A stretch of DNA of 64,000 nucleotides, from positions 666,796-730,795 of the forward strand of contig CP053450.1 of NCBI GenBank assembly GCA_013285505.1, written 5' to 3'. The stretch's first letter is position 1; each line of letters opens with the position of its first letter. Below, one piece after another: positions 19,578-29,034 of the stretch. Below the pieces are notes generated by a model. That model ran no database searches and was not told the origin of the DNA. It saw only the letters and a program-made list of their open reading frames with translations. A program made the translations under genes and the position numbers. Origin of the DNA: Planctomycetota bacterium (GTDB lineage: Bacteria; Planctomycetota; Phycisphaerae; Phycisphaerales; UBA1924).

Positions 19578-20546
19578 TTATTGGGAGAGCCCGAACGCCA
19601 GTGCGACGCCCTCGGTCCGCACCGACGCATCGACGCCCGCGGGGACCAGCGCGACCCCGCCCGGCCGCAGCCGGAGAGAGCCCACCGCCGTCTCGCCCTC
19701 CAACGCCATTATCACGCGGCAGACGTCTGCCCCGGGCAACGTGCCGCGGCAGATCTTGTGGACCGTGTAGAACGGCGTGGTGACCAGTGTCTCGGTCCCC
19801 TCACCCGAGCCGGAAACACCGGCGGACGCGCGCGCAAACTCGATGCACTCCAACGCCTGCTCCACGTGCAGCTCGCGCCCGGCCCGCCCGTACTCGGCCG
19901 CCCAGTCGTACACCCGGAACGTCGTGTCGCTGGGCGTCTGCACCTCGGCGACCAGCACCCCGGCCCCGAGGGCGTGCACCGTGCCGCTCGGCAGGTTGTG
20001 GCATTCACCCACGACCGCCGGCACCGCGTCAAGCAATTCCACCACGCCCTCACCCTGCCCGGTGCGGAGCGCGCGCTCAAAGTCGGCACGCGTCACACCG
20101 GGCTTCACGCCCTTGTAGATCACGCTCCCCGGCTCGGCGTCCACGACATACCAGCACTCGGTCTTGAGGTGCGCCTCCGGATGTGCGCGCGCATATTCGG
20201 GCGAGGGGTGCACCTGCACACTCAGGTGCTCGCGGGCATCCAGGAACTTCACCAGCAGCGGGAAACCGCCGGCCTCGCTGGCCCGCGCCCCGCCGAGCAG
20301 CGACCGGCCCCAGAGCGTCATCGCCTCGTGCAGCGTCTTCCCGGCCAGCGGGCCGTTGGTGATGACTGATCTGGCCGCCTCGCCGCCTCCCCCGCCGGCG
20401 CTCGTCGAGGCCAGGTCCGCGATCTCCCAGCTCTCGCCGATATCGACACCCGGCGGGAGCGCCTTCCCGAGTCGTGCCAGGCGGCGACCGCCCCAGACCT
20501 TGGCCTTGAGGATCGGCGCGAACGTCAGCACGTAGGGGTCGGTCAT
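19578..20546 (-). CDS. manA: Class I mannose-6-phosphate isomerase
   Basis: This 322-residue zinc enzyme interconverts mannose 6-phosphate and fructose 6-phosphate, feeding GDP-mannose synthesis. Diagnostic segments are KAKVWGGRRL near the N-terminus, LVKFLDAREHLSVQVHPSPE with metal ligands Gln and His, KTECWYV with the Glu ligand and NLPSGTVHALGAGVLVAEVQ with the final His ligand. Length matches the short bacterial ManA type. The ATG at 20546 is the first in frame. It lies 108 bp after fabZ and is followed closely by the PGPGW-like gene. In this organism it could supply GDP-mannose for GDP-fucose, but the salvage genes nearby would bypass that route. Confidence 0.92.
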   Translation of the reverse strand: MTDPYVLTFAPILKAKVWGGRRLARLGKALPPGVDIGESWEIADLASTSAGGGGGEAARSVITNGPLAGKTLHEAMTLWGRSLLGGARASEAGGFPLLVKFLDAREHLSVQVHPSPEYARAHPEAHLKTECWYVVDAEPGSVIYKGVKPGVTRADFERALRTGQGEGVVELLDAVPAVVGECHNLPSGTVHALGAGVLVAEVQTPSDTTFRVYDWAAEYGRAGRELHVEQALECIEFARASAGVSGSGEGTETLVTTPFYTVHKICRGTLPGADVCRVIMALEGETAVGSLRLRPGGVALVPAGVDASVRTEGVALAFGLSQ

Positions 20547-20654
20547 GGCACTGGCTATCGGAGCAAACAGAACCCCCGCTGCAGCCGGCAGGGCCGGCGG
20601 CGGGGTGAACGCAGACAGCAGTGGGGTGCCCGGCCTTCCGGCCGATCCCCGGGG

Positions 20655-21218
20655 TTACGAATGCCGTCCTTCGAGCGTCATGCCCGAGAGCCGGGCCTGA
20701 AACGCGATGCTGTCGCCGACGATGCCCTGCACGTCCGAGACGAACCGGCGTTTGCCGACCTTCACGTCTCGGCAGAGCACGTAGAACTCGTCCCCCGGGC
20801 CCACGTGGTTGCGGAACGAGCAGTTCTCGATCCGGAGGAACGCCGGGAGGCTCGGGCCCCCCAGACGAAGGTTGAACATGTACGCCGCGAGCTGGGCGGC
20901 CGTCTCGACCATGAGGACGCCCGGGAACGCGGCCCGCTCGGGGAAATGCCCCTCGACCCAGAACTCGTCGCTGCGGATGGTCCTGTGCCCGATGCCGCGC
21001 GACTTGTCGTCGCTGATCCACGTGACCGAGTCGAGCAACTGCATGACGCCCCGGTGGGGGATCCACGCCTGCAGCTGCTCGCGATCGAGCAGCCGCCGGC
21101 TCAGATCGATGCCGTCGAGGTCGAAGAGGAGTGTGTTGCGGTCCGAGGCGTCGCCCCGGCCCGCATCACCCCTCGTGCTTGTGCTGTTGGCCAGTGTTTC
21201 AGCCGTCGCTTCCGGCAT
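20655..21218 (-). CDS. fabZ: FabZ-like 3-hydroxyacyl-ACP dehydratase
   Basis: A 187-residue hot-dog-fold dehydratase. The catalytic elements are visible: IPHRGVMQLLDSV (about 53-65), the His of EGHFPERAAFPGVLMVE (His91) and Glu105 in that segment. FabZ removes water from beta-hydroxyacyl-ACP in fatty acid elongation. The first 40 residues are an extra low-complexity N-terminus compared with E. coli FabZ (about 150). I chose ATG 21218, which overlaps the end of the histone-like gene by 20 bp. A longer frame to 21332 only reads through that gene. Planctomycetes often have several FabZ homologues, so a variant role is possible. Confidence 0.87.
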   Translation of the reverse strand: MPEATAETLANSTSTRGDAGRGDASDRNTLLFDLDGIDLSRRLLDREQLQAWIPHRGVMQLLDSVTWISDDKSRGIGHRTIRSDEFWVEGHFPERAAFPGVLMVETAAQLAAYMFNLRLGGPSLPAFLRIENCSFRNHVGPGDEFYVLCRDVKVGKRRFVSDVQGIVGDSIAFQARLSGMTLEGRHS

Positions 21219-21381
21219 CGCGGAGCTCCAGAACCTGCTGGCGGATTTCCTGCGCGATCTTCTTGACGTCCTGCATGGCACCGCGAACGCGGGTCCCCGC
21301 GGCCTTGTTGCCGCCCTTGGCCTTCTGGACATCTTCGTCGATCTCGGCCACGACCTGCTTCAGGCGTTCATAGCTTTCCAT
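21199..21381 (-). CDS. Histone H1-like Hc1-family small protein
   Basis: A 60-residue helical protein, MESYERLKQVVAEIDEDV..., with the segment GGNKAAGTRVRGAMQDVK (about 23-40) that matches the N-terminal part of the Hc1/histone H1-like family of Chlamydiae and Planctomycetes. Those proteins bind DNA non-specifically and compact the nucleoid. This copy lacks the long Lys/Ala-rich C-terminal tail found in chlamydial Hc1, so it is the short planctomycete-type version. Its last 20 bp overlap the fabZ start in another frame, suggesting coupled translation. No strong ribosome-binding site is seen. Confidence 0.75.
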   Translation of the reverse strand: MESYERLKQVVAEIDEDVQKAKGGNKAAGTRVRGAMQDVKKIAQEIRQQVLELRDAGSDG

Positions 21382-21584
21382 TCAGAGCCACCCATCTGTC
21401 TGCCGCGCCGGGCCGAAGGCGGCACCGTGACGCGAGGGGTCCAGAATCCGCCGTGCAATCCGCCCGGCCGGGCGCTGGGGCGAATGCCCCAGCAGCGGAA
21501 CAGCATACCGCGCTGCCTACCCCCTCGGCCACACCGAAACGCCCTCAACCCGTCAGAACAGCGCCGGATTGGTCAAAATACCTA

Positions 21585-22634
21585 CTACGATGCGAACAAA
21601 TCGAGATGCTTTTCGAGGATCCCAAGGGCTCCCACGGCATAGGCGGGGCTTCCCTCGGTCTCCCACCACGCCGGAGCGCACCCCGCCATGAGCACCCGGC
21701 GGGCCGCGGCAAGGCGGGCGACCTCTCCCTGCGAGTCCAGGCCCAGCGCCTTGCGGTGTCGGGCGAGCTCCTGCACCGGCTTGGTCGTGCCCAGAACCTC
21801 GGGGTGAGCCCAGAACTGCCGCTCCACGTACACCGCGTCCTCCACCCAGTGGCCCGGGTGCACGAACGCGAGATCGAACAGCACGCACCGGCCGTCGTCT
21901 TGCCCAGTTTCGCGCCGCATGGCGTTTCCGGGGTGGAGATCGCCGTGGCACCAGGTATTGAAAGGCCGGCTCTCCCACACCGGGAGCACCCGCGGCAGCG
22001 ATCGCTCCAGCCGTTGCAGGCACTTTGCCCAGCGTTTCTGCTCCGGCATCGTTGTGAACTCGAGCAACTCTCGGGAACGAGCGACGAGCGCGTGCCAGTC
22101 GCGATGCTCACCAGCGCCCTCCACCGCACGGAGCGCCGCGGCCCGCGACTGAAACTCTGCGGCGGCGCTGAGGATTTCCCGCACCACCCTCTCGCAGATG
22201 CGCTGGTTCAGCGCGGGACCGGAGAGTTTCTCGACGATGAACCAGGCCAGGTCGTAGCCGCCGAGCATCTCTCCGGCCGCGACGACGCGGGGAACGGGGA
22301 GCGCACACACCTCGGGTGAGTTCCAGAGGTCGTTGTCGTAGTGCCCGAGCCCGACCGTCCAGCCGTATTCACTGGGGCCGACGGGGATCTTGACCAGTAC
22401 CTCGGCGGTGGTGCCGTCGGTAAATGTCCAGGTGGAATATCCGGTCGCGGCACCGCCGCGTTGCCATGTCGAGCGGAACCACTCGATGGGCCCCAGCCGC
22501 TCGCGGCACATCAGCCTGAGCGGGGCCACCAGCCCCTCGACGAGATCGTGACCGCCGGTTGAGGAGGGAACGTCCCCTACATTCCTGCGTGCGGCTTTCG
22601 CCGCAGGCTGCTTGTCCGGTGCCGGCTCACTCAT
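21585..22634 (-). CDS. Aminoglycoside-phosphotransferase-fold kinase
   Basis: A 349-residue kinase of the APH/choline-kinase fold. The Brenner motif CHGDLHPGN supplies the catalytic Asp and metal-binding Asn, and VLFDLAFVHPGHWVEDA provides the metal-binding Asp and the family's C-terminal helix. The N-lobe has the nucleotide-binding strand and Lys region (TAEVLVKIPVG). The first 40 residues are a hydrophilic extension. Substrate cannot be inferred: members phosphorylate aminoglycosides, sugars, choline or homoserine. It is divergent from the fucose salvage genes (75 bp between starts). A TAGGAT hexamer lies 12 nt before the ATG. Confidence 0.85.
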   Translation of the reverse strand: MSEPAPDKQPAAKAARRNVGDVPSSTGGHDLVEGLVAPLRLMCRERLGPIEWFRSTWQRGGAATGYSTWTFTDGTTAEVLVKIPVGPSEYGWTVGLGHYDNDLWNSPEVCALPVPRVVAAGEMLGGYDLAWFIVEKLSGPALNQRICERVVREILSAAAEFQSRAAALRAVEGAGEHRDWHALVARSRELLEFTTMPEQKRWAKCLQRLERSLPRVLPVWESRPFNTWCHGDLHPGNAMRRETGQDDGRCVLFDLAFVHPGHWVEDAVYVERQFWAHPEVLGTTKPVQELARHRKALGLDSQGEVARLAAARRVLMAGCAPAWWETEGSPAYAVGALGILEKHLDLFAS

Positions 22635-22708
22635 GGCGACAGCCCCATCCTACACGAATCCGCGTCCGGGCACCACGGCGTCGATAATCACCAGGGGACG
22701 GTGCGCAG

Positions 22709-24260
22709 GTGCGTTTACCACGGGAGCAGTCGGTGTTCGATCACGTCGTGCTTACAGCCTCGAACGAAGGTCAGGCCGCGGCGTACCGTGCCGAACTCGC
22801 CCATCGGGGTCTGCACGCGCGCAGCACACCGGCCGCGACGGTTGTGCCCGACCCCCGCGGCCGCCGCGTCGGCTCCGGCCTTTCGACCCTGCTTGCGCTT
22901 GAATCCCTCGCCGAGACCTGGGGGCGGGAGGCCGAGGCACGGGGTGCTCCGCCGGCCGACGCGGCGTCGCTGTTCCGCGATCGGCACGTCTGCGTCATCC
23001 ACGCCGGGGGCGATTCCAAGCGCCTCCCCGCGTACGCCGCGCACGGGAAGATCTTCACTCCGCTCCCCATCGACGCTCCCGACCCGCGGCACGCGACACT
23101 CTTTGATCTGCTGCTCGAAGACTTCTCACGCATCCCGCTGCCCGCTGAGGGACGTGTCGTGATTGCGACAGGCGATGTGTATCTCGACCTCGGCAAGCAC
23201 CCGCGCGGTTTCGATTCTCCGGGCATCGTCGGCGTCGCGTGGGCGAGTTCGCCCGAACGGGGGCGCGAGGCACGGGGTCTACCGCGTTGATGCTGCGGGC
23301 GGCGTGACGGGCTTTCTGCACAAGCCCACCCCGGCCGACGCGGCCTCGCACGGGGCGCTCCGTGCCGATGGCACGGTGCTGGTGGACACCGGTGTGGTCT
23401 GCATCGACCCGCAGACGGCCGCGGGCTGGCTCGAGCGCGGGTCGGCTCTGGTCCGCGAAGCACACCGCGGCACCGCGCCGCAGATCGATCTCTACGGCGA
23501 CATGCTTCCGGCGATGATCGAGCGGCGCGTGCTGCAGGGCATCGACTGGCGCGGCGATGCCGAGCTTCGGGCGGCGGTCGTGCCCACGTGTCCCTTCCTG
23601 CACATCGGCTCGTCGCGCGAGTTGCTCGACGTGCTCACCGATGACGTCGCGCACACCGACGCCTGGGCCCCGCTCGAATCGCCCGGCCGGCGCGTGCGGG
23701 TGCTCAATTCGCGCGTCGACGCCGGTCTTGAATGCCCGAGCGGACGGGTGCTGATCGAGTCGAGCGATCTTGCGCGCGCGCCGGTGCTGTCGGGGGACAA
23801 CATCCTCGTCGGCGTGCCGCCGGAGCTTGAAGCAGCGGTCTCGCTGCCCGCGGGGTGGGGCGTGGTCTGTCTGCCGATCACCGATCGGTCGGGCGGTGAG
23901 GCATGGACCGCCGTGTGTTTCGGGATCGACGACGACTTCAAGACCGCGATGCACGCCGGGGGGACGTTCGGCAACCGGGCGATTGGCGATGTGCTGGAGG
24001 AGGCCGGGCTGGAGGCCGGACAGGTCTGGCCCGGAGCGATGGCGGGCCGGGTGGCGGGCGATCAGACTCTCTGGACCGCTCGGCTCTGGACACCGGCCGC
24101 GGCTCGGGACATGCTCGCGCCCGATCGCGTGGATGCTCCGGGGGCGCGCGCGCCGGGGGGCTGGGCGGCCGCCGATCGGCTCTCGCTCCACGAGGTGATG
24201 GTGTCGGTCGATCACGCCCGCCTGCTGGCGCTGCGCGATAGAGTGCTCGGCGGTGCGTGA
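22709..24260 (+). CDS. GDP-fucose pyrophosphorylase-like half of fucose salvage (one frame break)
   Basis: After correction about 516 residues. The segment VIHAGGDSKRLPAYAAHGK is the nucleotidyltransferase signature of the N-terminal half of bifunctional fucokinase/fucose-1-phosphate guanylyltransferase (FKP), and a left-handed beta-helix-like C-terminal part follows. The reaction is fucose 1-phosphate plus GTP to GDP-fucose. The frame break lies in a G5 run (23259-23263): four G would restore SPERGARHGVYRVDAAGG. Start is GTG 22709 or GTG 22733, the second with GGGAG ahead. Its stop overlaps the kinase-half start by 8 bp. In Bacteroides FKP the two halves are one chain; here they are two frames, or a fusion split by another indel. 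Confidence 0.83.
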
Positions 24261-25676
24261 ACCCAACCCCATCGAGCGAGCGTTGTCCGACCCATGGTGC
24301 CCGGCCTCGGGCGTGGTGGCGCAGATCACCGGCGCAGAACAGGCCCGCGAGGCCGTGCGGTTGATCGCCGGGGCAGCCTCCGGCGCCGGGCCGCTCGAAC
24401 GGGCCCGGCTGGCCCGTCTGGCCGAGGTTGTTGCCGGCGCGTTCCCTGATGCGGGGCAGTGCTGGCAGGACGCGGCAGGGGCTGCGCCGGCGGCGGTGAT
24501 GGCCGACGCGATTGCGGAGTTGGTTGGGCACCAGGTGCCGCTGCCGACCGAGCCTGCGCGCGCAACGATTGTGCCCGGGCAGATGGTGGTGGCGACCTCG
24601 CCGGTGCGGATCGATCTCGCCGGCGGATGGTCCGACACGCCGCCGATCTGCCACGAGCTGGGCGGCACGGTTGTCAACGCGGCCATCTCGCTCGGCGGTC
24701 GCCAGCCGCTGCAGGCTGTCGCGCAGCTCAGCGACGAGCCCGTCGTCCGGATCACCAGCATCGACCTCGGCCGCTCGGTCGAGTTTGCGCGCACAGAAGA
24801 GTTGCTCTCCTTCCGCGACACGCTCGACTGGTCCGCGATCCCCAAGGCGGCGCTGGTGCTCTCGGGGCTCGTGCCGGCCGACGCGTCGGTGCGGCTGGAG
24901 GACTGGCTCGAGAGCGTCGGTGGGGGGGGGTGCGGTTGACGGTCTTCGCGGCCGTGCCCAAGGGCTCGGGCCTGGGCACCAGCTCGATCCTCGGGGCGAC
25001 CGTGCTCGCGGCACTGGCCCGGCTGAGCGGCAACGACCACTCGCTCGATGAGTTGACTGCGCGCACAAGTATGCTCGAACAGCTCATGCGCACCGGCGGC
25101 GGCTGGCAGGACCAGCTCGGCGGCGTGGTGCCGGGGTGCAAGATCCTCCGCACGGAGGCCGGGTCGGTGCAGCGACCCGCCGTCGAGCCGATCGAGATTT
25201 CGGAGGCGGCCGGTCGAGAGCTTGATGACCGGATGATCCTGTATTACACGGGCATGCAGCGCCTCGCGGCGAACATCCTGCAGAACGTGGTCGGGCGCTA
25301 TTTGGCCCGCGACGCCGAGTGTGTCTCGATCGTCCATCAACTGAAGGACGGCGCTGAGCGGATGCGTTCTGAACTGGCTGGCGGCGACATCGACGCCTTT
25401 GCGCGCACGCTGGGCGACTATTGGACGCTGAAGCAGCGCCTCGACGCCGGGGCTTCGACGCCGGAGATCGAGTCGTTGCTCGACGCGGTGCGCGGCGAGC
25501 TGTCGGGGTATGAGCTGCCCGGCGCGGGCGGCGGGGGCTTTCTGCTGCTGATCGCCAGGGACGCCTCGGCCGCCGGGCGCGTGCGGAACACACTCGACGC
25601 TCTCGGGCCCAACCGCACGGCGCGGCGGTACGGGGCTGCGATCGATTCGGAGGGCTTGCGGGTCTCGGTGGTCTGA
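24253..25676 (+). CDS. L-fucokinase-like GHMP kinase (one frame break)
   Basis: Corrected length 474 residues. It is the kinase half of FKP: N-terminal helical region, then VATSPVRIDLAGGWSDTPPI, the sugar-binding signature of the fucokinase/heptokinase GHMP branch, KGSGLGTSSILGATVLAAL for the ATP phosphate loop and ELPGAGGGGFLLLI near the C-terminus. The reaction is L-fucose plus ATP to fucose 1-phosphate. The frame is broken in a G9 run at 24922-24930; ten (or seven) G would join WLESVGGG to VRLTVFAAVPKG. Start is GTG 24253, overlapping the pyrophosphorylase stop. With the neighbouring alpha-fucosidase this suggests uptake and reuse of fucose from glycans. Confidence 0.86.
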
Positions 25677-25686
25677 CCGCCGGGGT

Positions 25687-27789
25687 CTATTCGTGCGAGA
25701 ACCGCCCGGGGTCCACGATCTCCGCCTCGCTGCCGACCGGGCCCATCCGCAGCGCCAGTTCGGCACCGCCGGTTTTGTTGAACCAGTCGACGGTGATCGT
25801 GTGCCACCCGGCCTCGAGGGCCGCGACGCCGGTGATGGTCTTGCTGCCGTGCAGGCCGTCGTTGTCCACGACGGTGGTGCCGTTGATGGCGAGTGCTGAG
25901 CCGTCGTCGGAGGTCAGGGCGAAGGCGTACATCCCGGTGTGGTCGATGCGGATGCGTCCGGTGTACCGGTGGGCGACGCGTTCCTTGGTGTAGGTGTCGG
26001 GCAGGGCGACCGTGTCGCTGGCGAAGGATTCTGTGGCGGTGAGGCCGGTGAAGTCGGGCAGCGCGTCCCACTCACCCTCGAAGACTGCGCAGCGGAGTCC
26101 GTCGTGTGCGCCCCTGGTGACGGTCGCGGGCTGGGGTGAGACCTTCTCGAACGTGACGCGCGTGGTGGCGCTGACGGGTTTGCCGTCGCGGAAGGTCTGG
26201 GCGATGAGCGTGCACGAATCGCTGATGGTGAGGGGGCCGCGGGCGAGCGTGGAACTGGCGGTCGGCTCGCTCCCGTCGAGCGTGTAGCGGGCCTCGAGGT
26301 GCTTCGAGCCGGAGGTGATGGATACCTCGATCGGGTCGTAGAGCCGCGTGGCCGGGGCGTTCACGGACGGGGCGCGATAGACGATCGGCCGTCCCTGCAT
26401 GCTGAGTTCGATCACCGAAGAGTGCGGGTCGGGCGCGCCGGTGCCGACCTGGAGGAAGGCGGTGCCGTTGTGCTGCTCGACGCCCACGCTGCGGTCGGCG
26501 TCGCCCAGCAGCTTGGCGCTGAGCACCTCGTTGCCCAGCCCGTCCAGGCGCAGCACGCCTGATGTCGGCCAATCGAAGACGTGCAGGTAGAGCGTGGTCA
26601 TGTCGAGGTGGCGGTCGCCGTGGTGCTTCATGGTGCACCGGCCCCAGGGGAGCGTGTCGAAGGGGCTGGCGCTGGTGCCGTAGATGGCTTCACCGTTGAC
26701 GTCCATCCAGTCGCCGATCTCGCGGAGCCGGTCGATGGATTCCTGCGGGAAGGTTCCGTCGGCCTTGGGCCCGATGTTGAGCAGGAAGTTGCCGCCCTTG
26801 CTGGCGATATCGCCGAGCTTCTGGATGAGGTCGGTGGTGGACTTGAAGTCTTTGTCCGCGGCGTTGTAGCCCCAGTGACCGTTCATGGTCATGCAGGTTT
26901 CCCAGTCCACGCCGGGGATGCCGGTGGCGGGGATGGTCTGCTCGGGGGTGCCGAAGTCGCCGAAGTAGCCCTCATCGCTCATGCCCGCCATCCCGCCGCG
27001 GCCCTTGTCCACGCGGTTGTTGACGATCACGTCGGGCTGGAGCGACCGGCAGAGTTTGTAGAGCGCCTCGCCGTAGGTGCTGTTCCAGGTGGCCTCCCAC
27101 TCGCCGTCGAACCACATGACGCCGATGTCGCCGTAGTTGGTGAGCAGCTCGGTGACCTGGTTGAAGAGGTACTGGACGTAGCGGTCCATGTCGGCGTCGC
27201 CGTCGGGGCGGTCGGCCTTCTCCCAGCCGCGGCGGGGCAGGTAGTCCGGGTGGTGCCAGTCCATGATGGAGTGGTACCAGCACATCTCCAGGCCCTGGGC
27301 CCGTGTCGCCTCGGCCAGCTCGGCCATGATGTCCCGCTTGAAGGGAGTGGACATGACGTCGAAGTCGGAGACCGCGGAGTCGTAGAGCGCGAAGCCGTCG
27401 TGGTGCTTGGTGGTGATGACGATGTACTTCATCCCCGCGTCCGCGGCCATCGCGGCCCACTCGTCGGCGTCGAATTTCACCGGGTTGAACTGGCCGCGGA
27501 ACTGGTCGTAGGTGTCCAGCGGGATCTGGGCGGTCGTGCGGATCCATTCGGCGTGGCCGGTCCCGTCGCCCCACTCGCCCGCGGGCACCGCGTAGAGCCC
27601 CCAGTGGATAAACATCCCGAACCGGGCGTCACGCCACCAGTCCATCCGCGGGTCGTTGGAGAGCTGCGCCTGGGCGGGGGCCGCGACGCCGTTGGTGGTG
27701 GACTGGGCGAGGGCCGGCGTTGCGACCACGGGCAGCGCGGCGAGCGTGGCGGCGGCACAGAGGCGGGAGATCGTCGTTGGCAGGGGCAT
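25687..27789 (-). CDS. GH29 alpha-L-fucosidase with CHB_HEX-like and PA14 domains
   Basis: A 700-residue secreted glycosidase. Signal peptide with cleavage near ATPALAQ (about 28); GH29 catalytic domain about 45-380 with DARFGMFIHWGLYAVPAGEW, KHHDGF (129-134) and the nucleophile Asp228 in IGVMWFDGEWE. A chitobiase C-terminal-like fold (about 440-525, YTLDGSEPTASS) and a PA14 domain (about 545-690, GMYAFALTSDDGSALAING) follow, probably binding carbohydrate. It releases terminal alpha-L-fucose from glycans or fucoidan-type oligosaccharides. AAAGGA precedes ATG 27789. It is convergent with the fucokinase-like gene (10 bp between stops), so the fucose theme is shared though the transcript is not. 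Confidence 0.95.
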   Translation of the reverse strand: MPLPTTISRLCAAATLAALPVVATPALAQSTTNGVAAPAQAQLSNDPRMDWWRDARFGMFIHWGLYAVPAGEWGDGTGHAEWIRTTAQIPLDTYDQFRGQFNPVKFDADEWAAMAADAGMKYIVITTKHHDGFALYDSAVSDFDVMSTPFKRDIMAELAEATRAQGLEMCWYHSIMDWHHPDYLPRRGWEKADRPDGDADMDRYVQYLFNQVTELLTNYGDIGVMWFDGEWEATWNSTYGEALYKLCRSLQPDVIVNNRVDKGRGGMAGMSDEGYFGDFGTPEQTIPATGIPGVDWETCMTMNGHWGYNAADKDFKSTTDLIQKLGDIASKGGNFLLNIGPKADGTFPQESIDRLREIGDWMDVNGEAIYGTSASPFDTLPWGRCTMKHHGDRHLDMTTLYLHVFDWPTSGVLRLDGLGNEVLSAKLLGDADRSVGVEQHNGTAFLQVGTGAPDPHSSVIELSMQGRPIVYRAPSVNAPATRLYDPIEVSITSGSKHLEARYTLDGSEPTASSTLARGPLTISDSCTLIAQTFRDGKPVSATTRVTFEKVSPQPATVTRGAHDGLRCAVFEGEWDALPDFTGLTATESFASDTVALPDTYTKERVAHRYTGRIRIDHTGMYAFALTSDDGSALAINGTTVVDNDGLHGSKTITGVAALEAGWHTITVDWFNKTGGAELALRMGPVGSEAEIVDPGRFSHE

Positions 27790-27993
27790 CGGTGGTCCTT
27801 TCAGCGTTGCAGGCCGCGTCGCGGCTCGGCGAGCGCGTCAGCGGGAGGATACAGCAAGCCCGCCCCTGCGCTGTAGACTGTCGCCGGAAACGGCACGCCG
27901 CCAAGAGAACCACCGGACGATGCAGGGCCGGACGCACCACACACACCGCGCACGGCGGCCGCACGCCGGGCCAGCCAGCAGGAGTCAGAGACG

Positions 27994-28882
27994 ATGAGCA
28001 TGGACCGCAGAACAGCACTGGGCACGATGGCTGCGAGCGCGGGGGCGATGGTCGGCACCGCGACGGCCGCGAGTGCTCCCGCGTCTCAGCCGGAGCCGCA
28101 AGCCCGGCGAGATCCACTCCCACCGGGGCCCGCTGCGCCAGTCGATCTGCCGCTGGTGTTACGGCGGGATCGAGCTGCCCACGCTCTGCCGCCATGCGGA
28201 TGAGATGGGCTACCGCTCGGTCGAGCTGCTGGGCGAGTCGGACTGGCCGGTCGTGCGCGAGTTCGGGCTCGACTGCGCCGTGGCCAACGGGCCGGTGTCG
28301 ATCGGCGGCGGGATCAACCGTCCCGAGACGCACGACAAGTTCGTCGCCGATTGCGAGGCGATGCTGCCCAAGGTGCGCGACGCGGGCATCCCGACGATGA
28401 TCGTCTTCAGCGGCAACCGGCGCGACGAGCTCACCGACGAGACCGGCCTGGCCAACTGCGCCGAGGCGCTGCGCCGGGTGATGCCCACGGCCGAGAAGAC
28501 CGGTGTGACGGTCATCATGGAGCTGCTCAACAGCAAGGTCGATCACGGCGGCTACATGTGCGACCGCACGCCGTGGGGCGTGCGGCTCTGCAAGGAGGTC
28601 GGCTCCGACCGCTTCAAGCTGCTCTACGACATCTACCACATGCAGATCATGGAGGGGGACGTCATCCGCACGATCCGTGACAACCACCAGTACATCGGGC
28701 ACTACCACACCGGCGGCGTGCCCGGCCGGCGCGAGATCGACGAGAGCCAGGAGCTGTACTACCCGGCGATCTGCAGGGCGATCGTCGAGACCGGCTACAC
28801 GGGCTTCCTGGGTCAGGAGTTCATCCCGGCCCGGGACGCGGTGGAGAGTCTGCGGCAGGCCTACGGCATCTGCAACGTGTAG
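27994..28882 (+). CDS. Tat-exported TIM-barrel sugar isomerase-like protein (one frame break)
   Basis: After correction 295 residues. The N-terminus carries a twin-arginine signal (MDRRTALGTMAASAGAMVG). The mature part is an AP-endonuclease-2-like TIM barrel resembling hydroxypyruvate isomerase: CWYGG-type segment SICRWCYGGIELPTLCRHA, VIMELLNSKVDHGGYMCD with the first metal-ligand Glu, LLYDIYHMQIMEGD with Asp/His ligands and a late GFLGQEFIP with the last Glu. Such proteins isomerise small keto/aldo-sugars or epimerise sugars; the substrate is not evident. The frame moves +1 between 28081 and 28105. ATG 27994 and 28000 are both possible. It is divergent from the fucosidase (204 bp), suggesting a shared sugar-utilisation context. 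Confidence 0.87.
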
Positions 28883-28963
28883 CCGGGCCCGCTGGCCCGG
28901 CGGCCGCCGGGATGGGCGATCTTGCGGGTTTTCTGGGATCGGCAGGGCATCGGGCGTTCGGGG

Positions 28964-28992
28964 TTGGCCGGGAGTCCCGGCGGCTGTACACT
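28964..28992 (+). promoter_or_regulatory. Candidate sigma70-type promoter
   Basis: TTGGCC (28964-28969) and TACACT (28987-28992) with a 17-bp spacer, 42 bp before the start of the PQQ-like dockerin gene. Confidence 0.4.
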
Positions 28993-29034
28993 CGCCGCTC
29001 GGGAGCTGGGGGCCCGATCAGGAGGAGAGACACC

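Noticed and set aside
22709..28882. Genomic island or recent transfer of the fucose block
   Set aside because: No integrase, tRNA end, direct repeats or change in GC/codon pattern was seen; genes lie on both strands.
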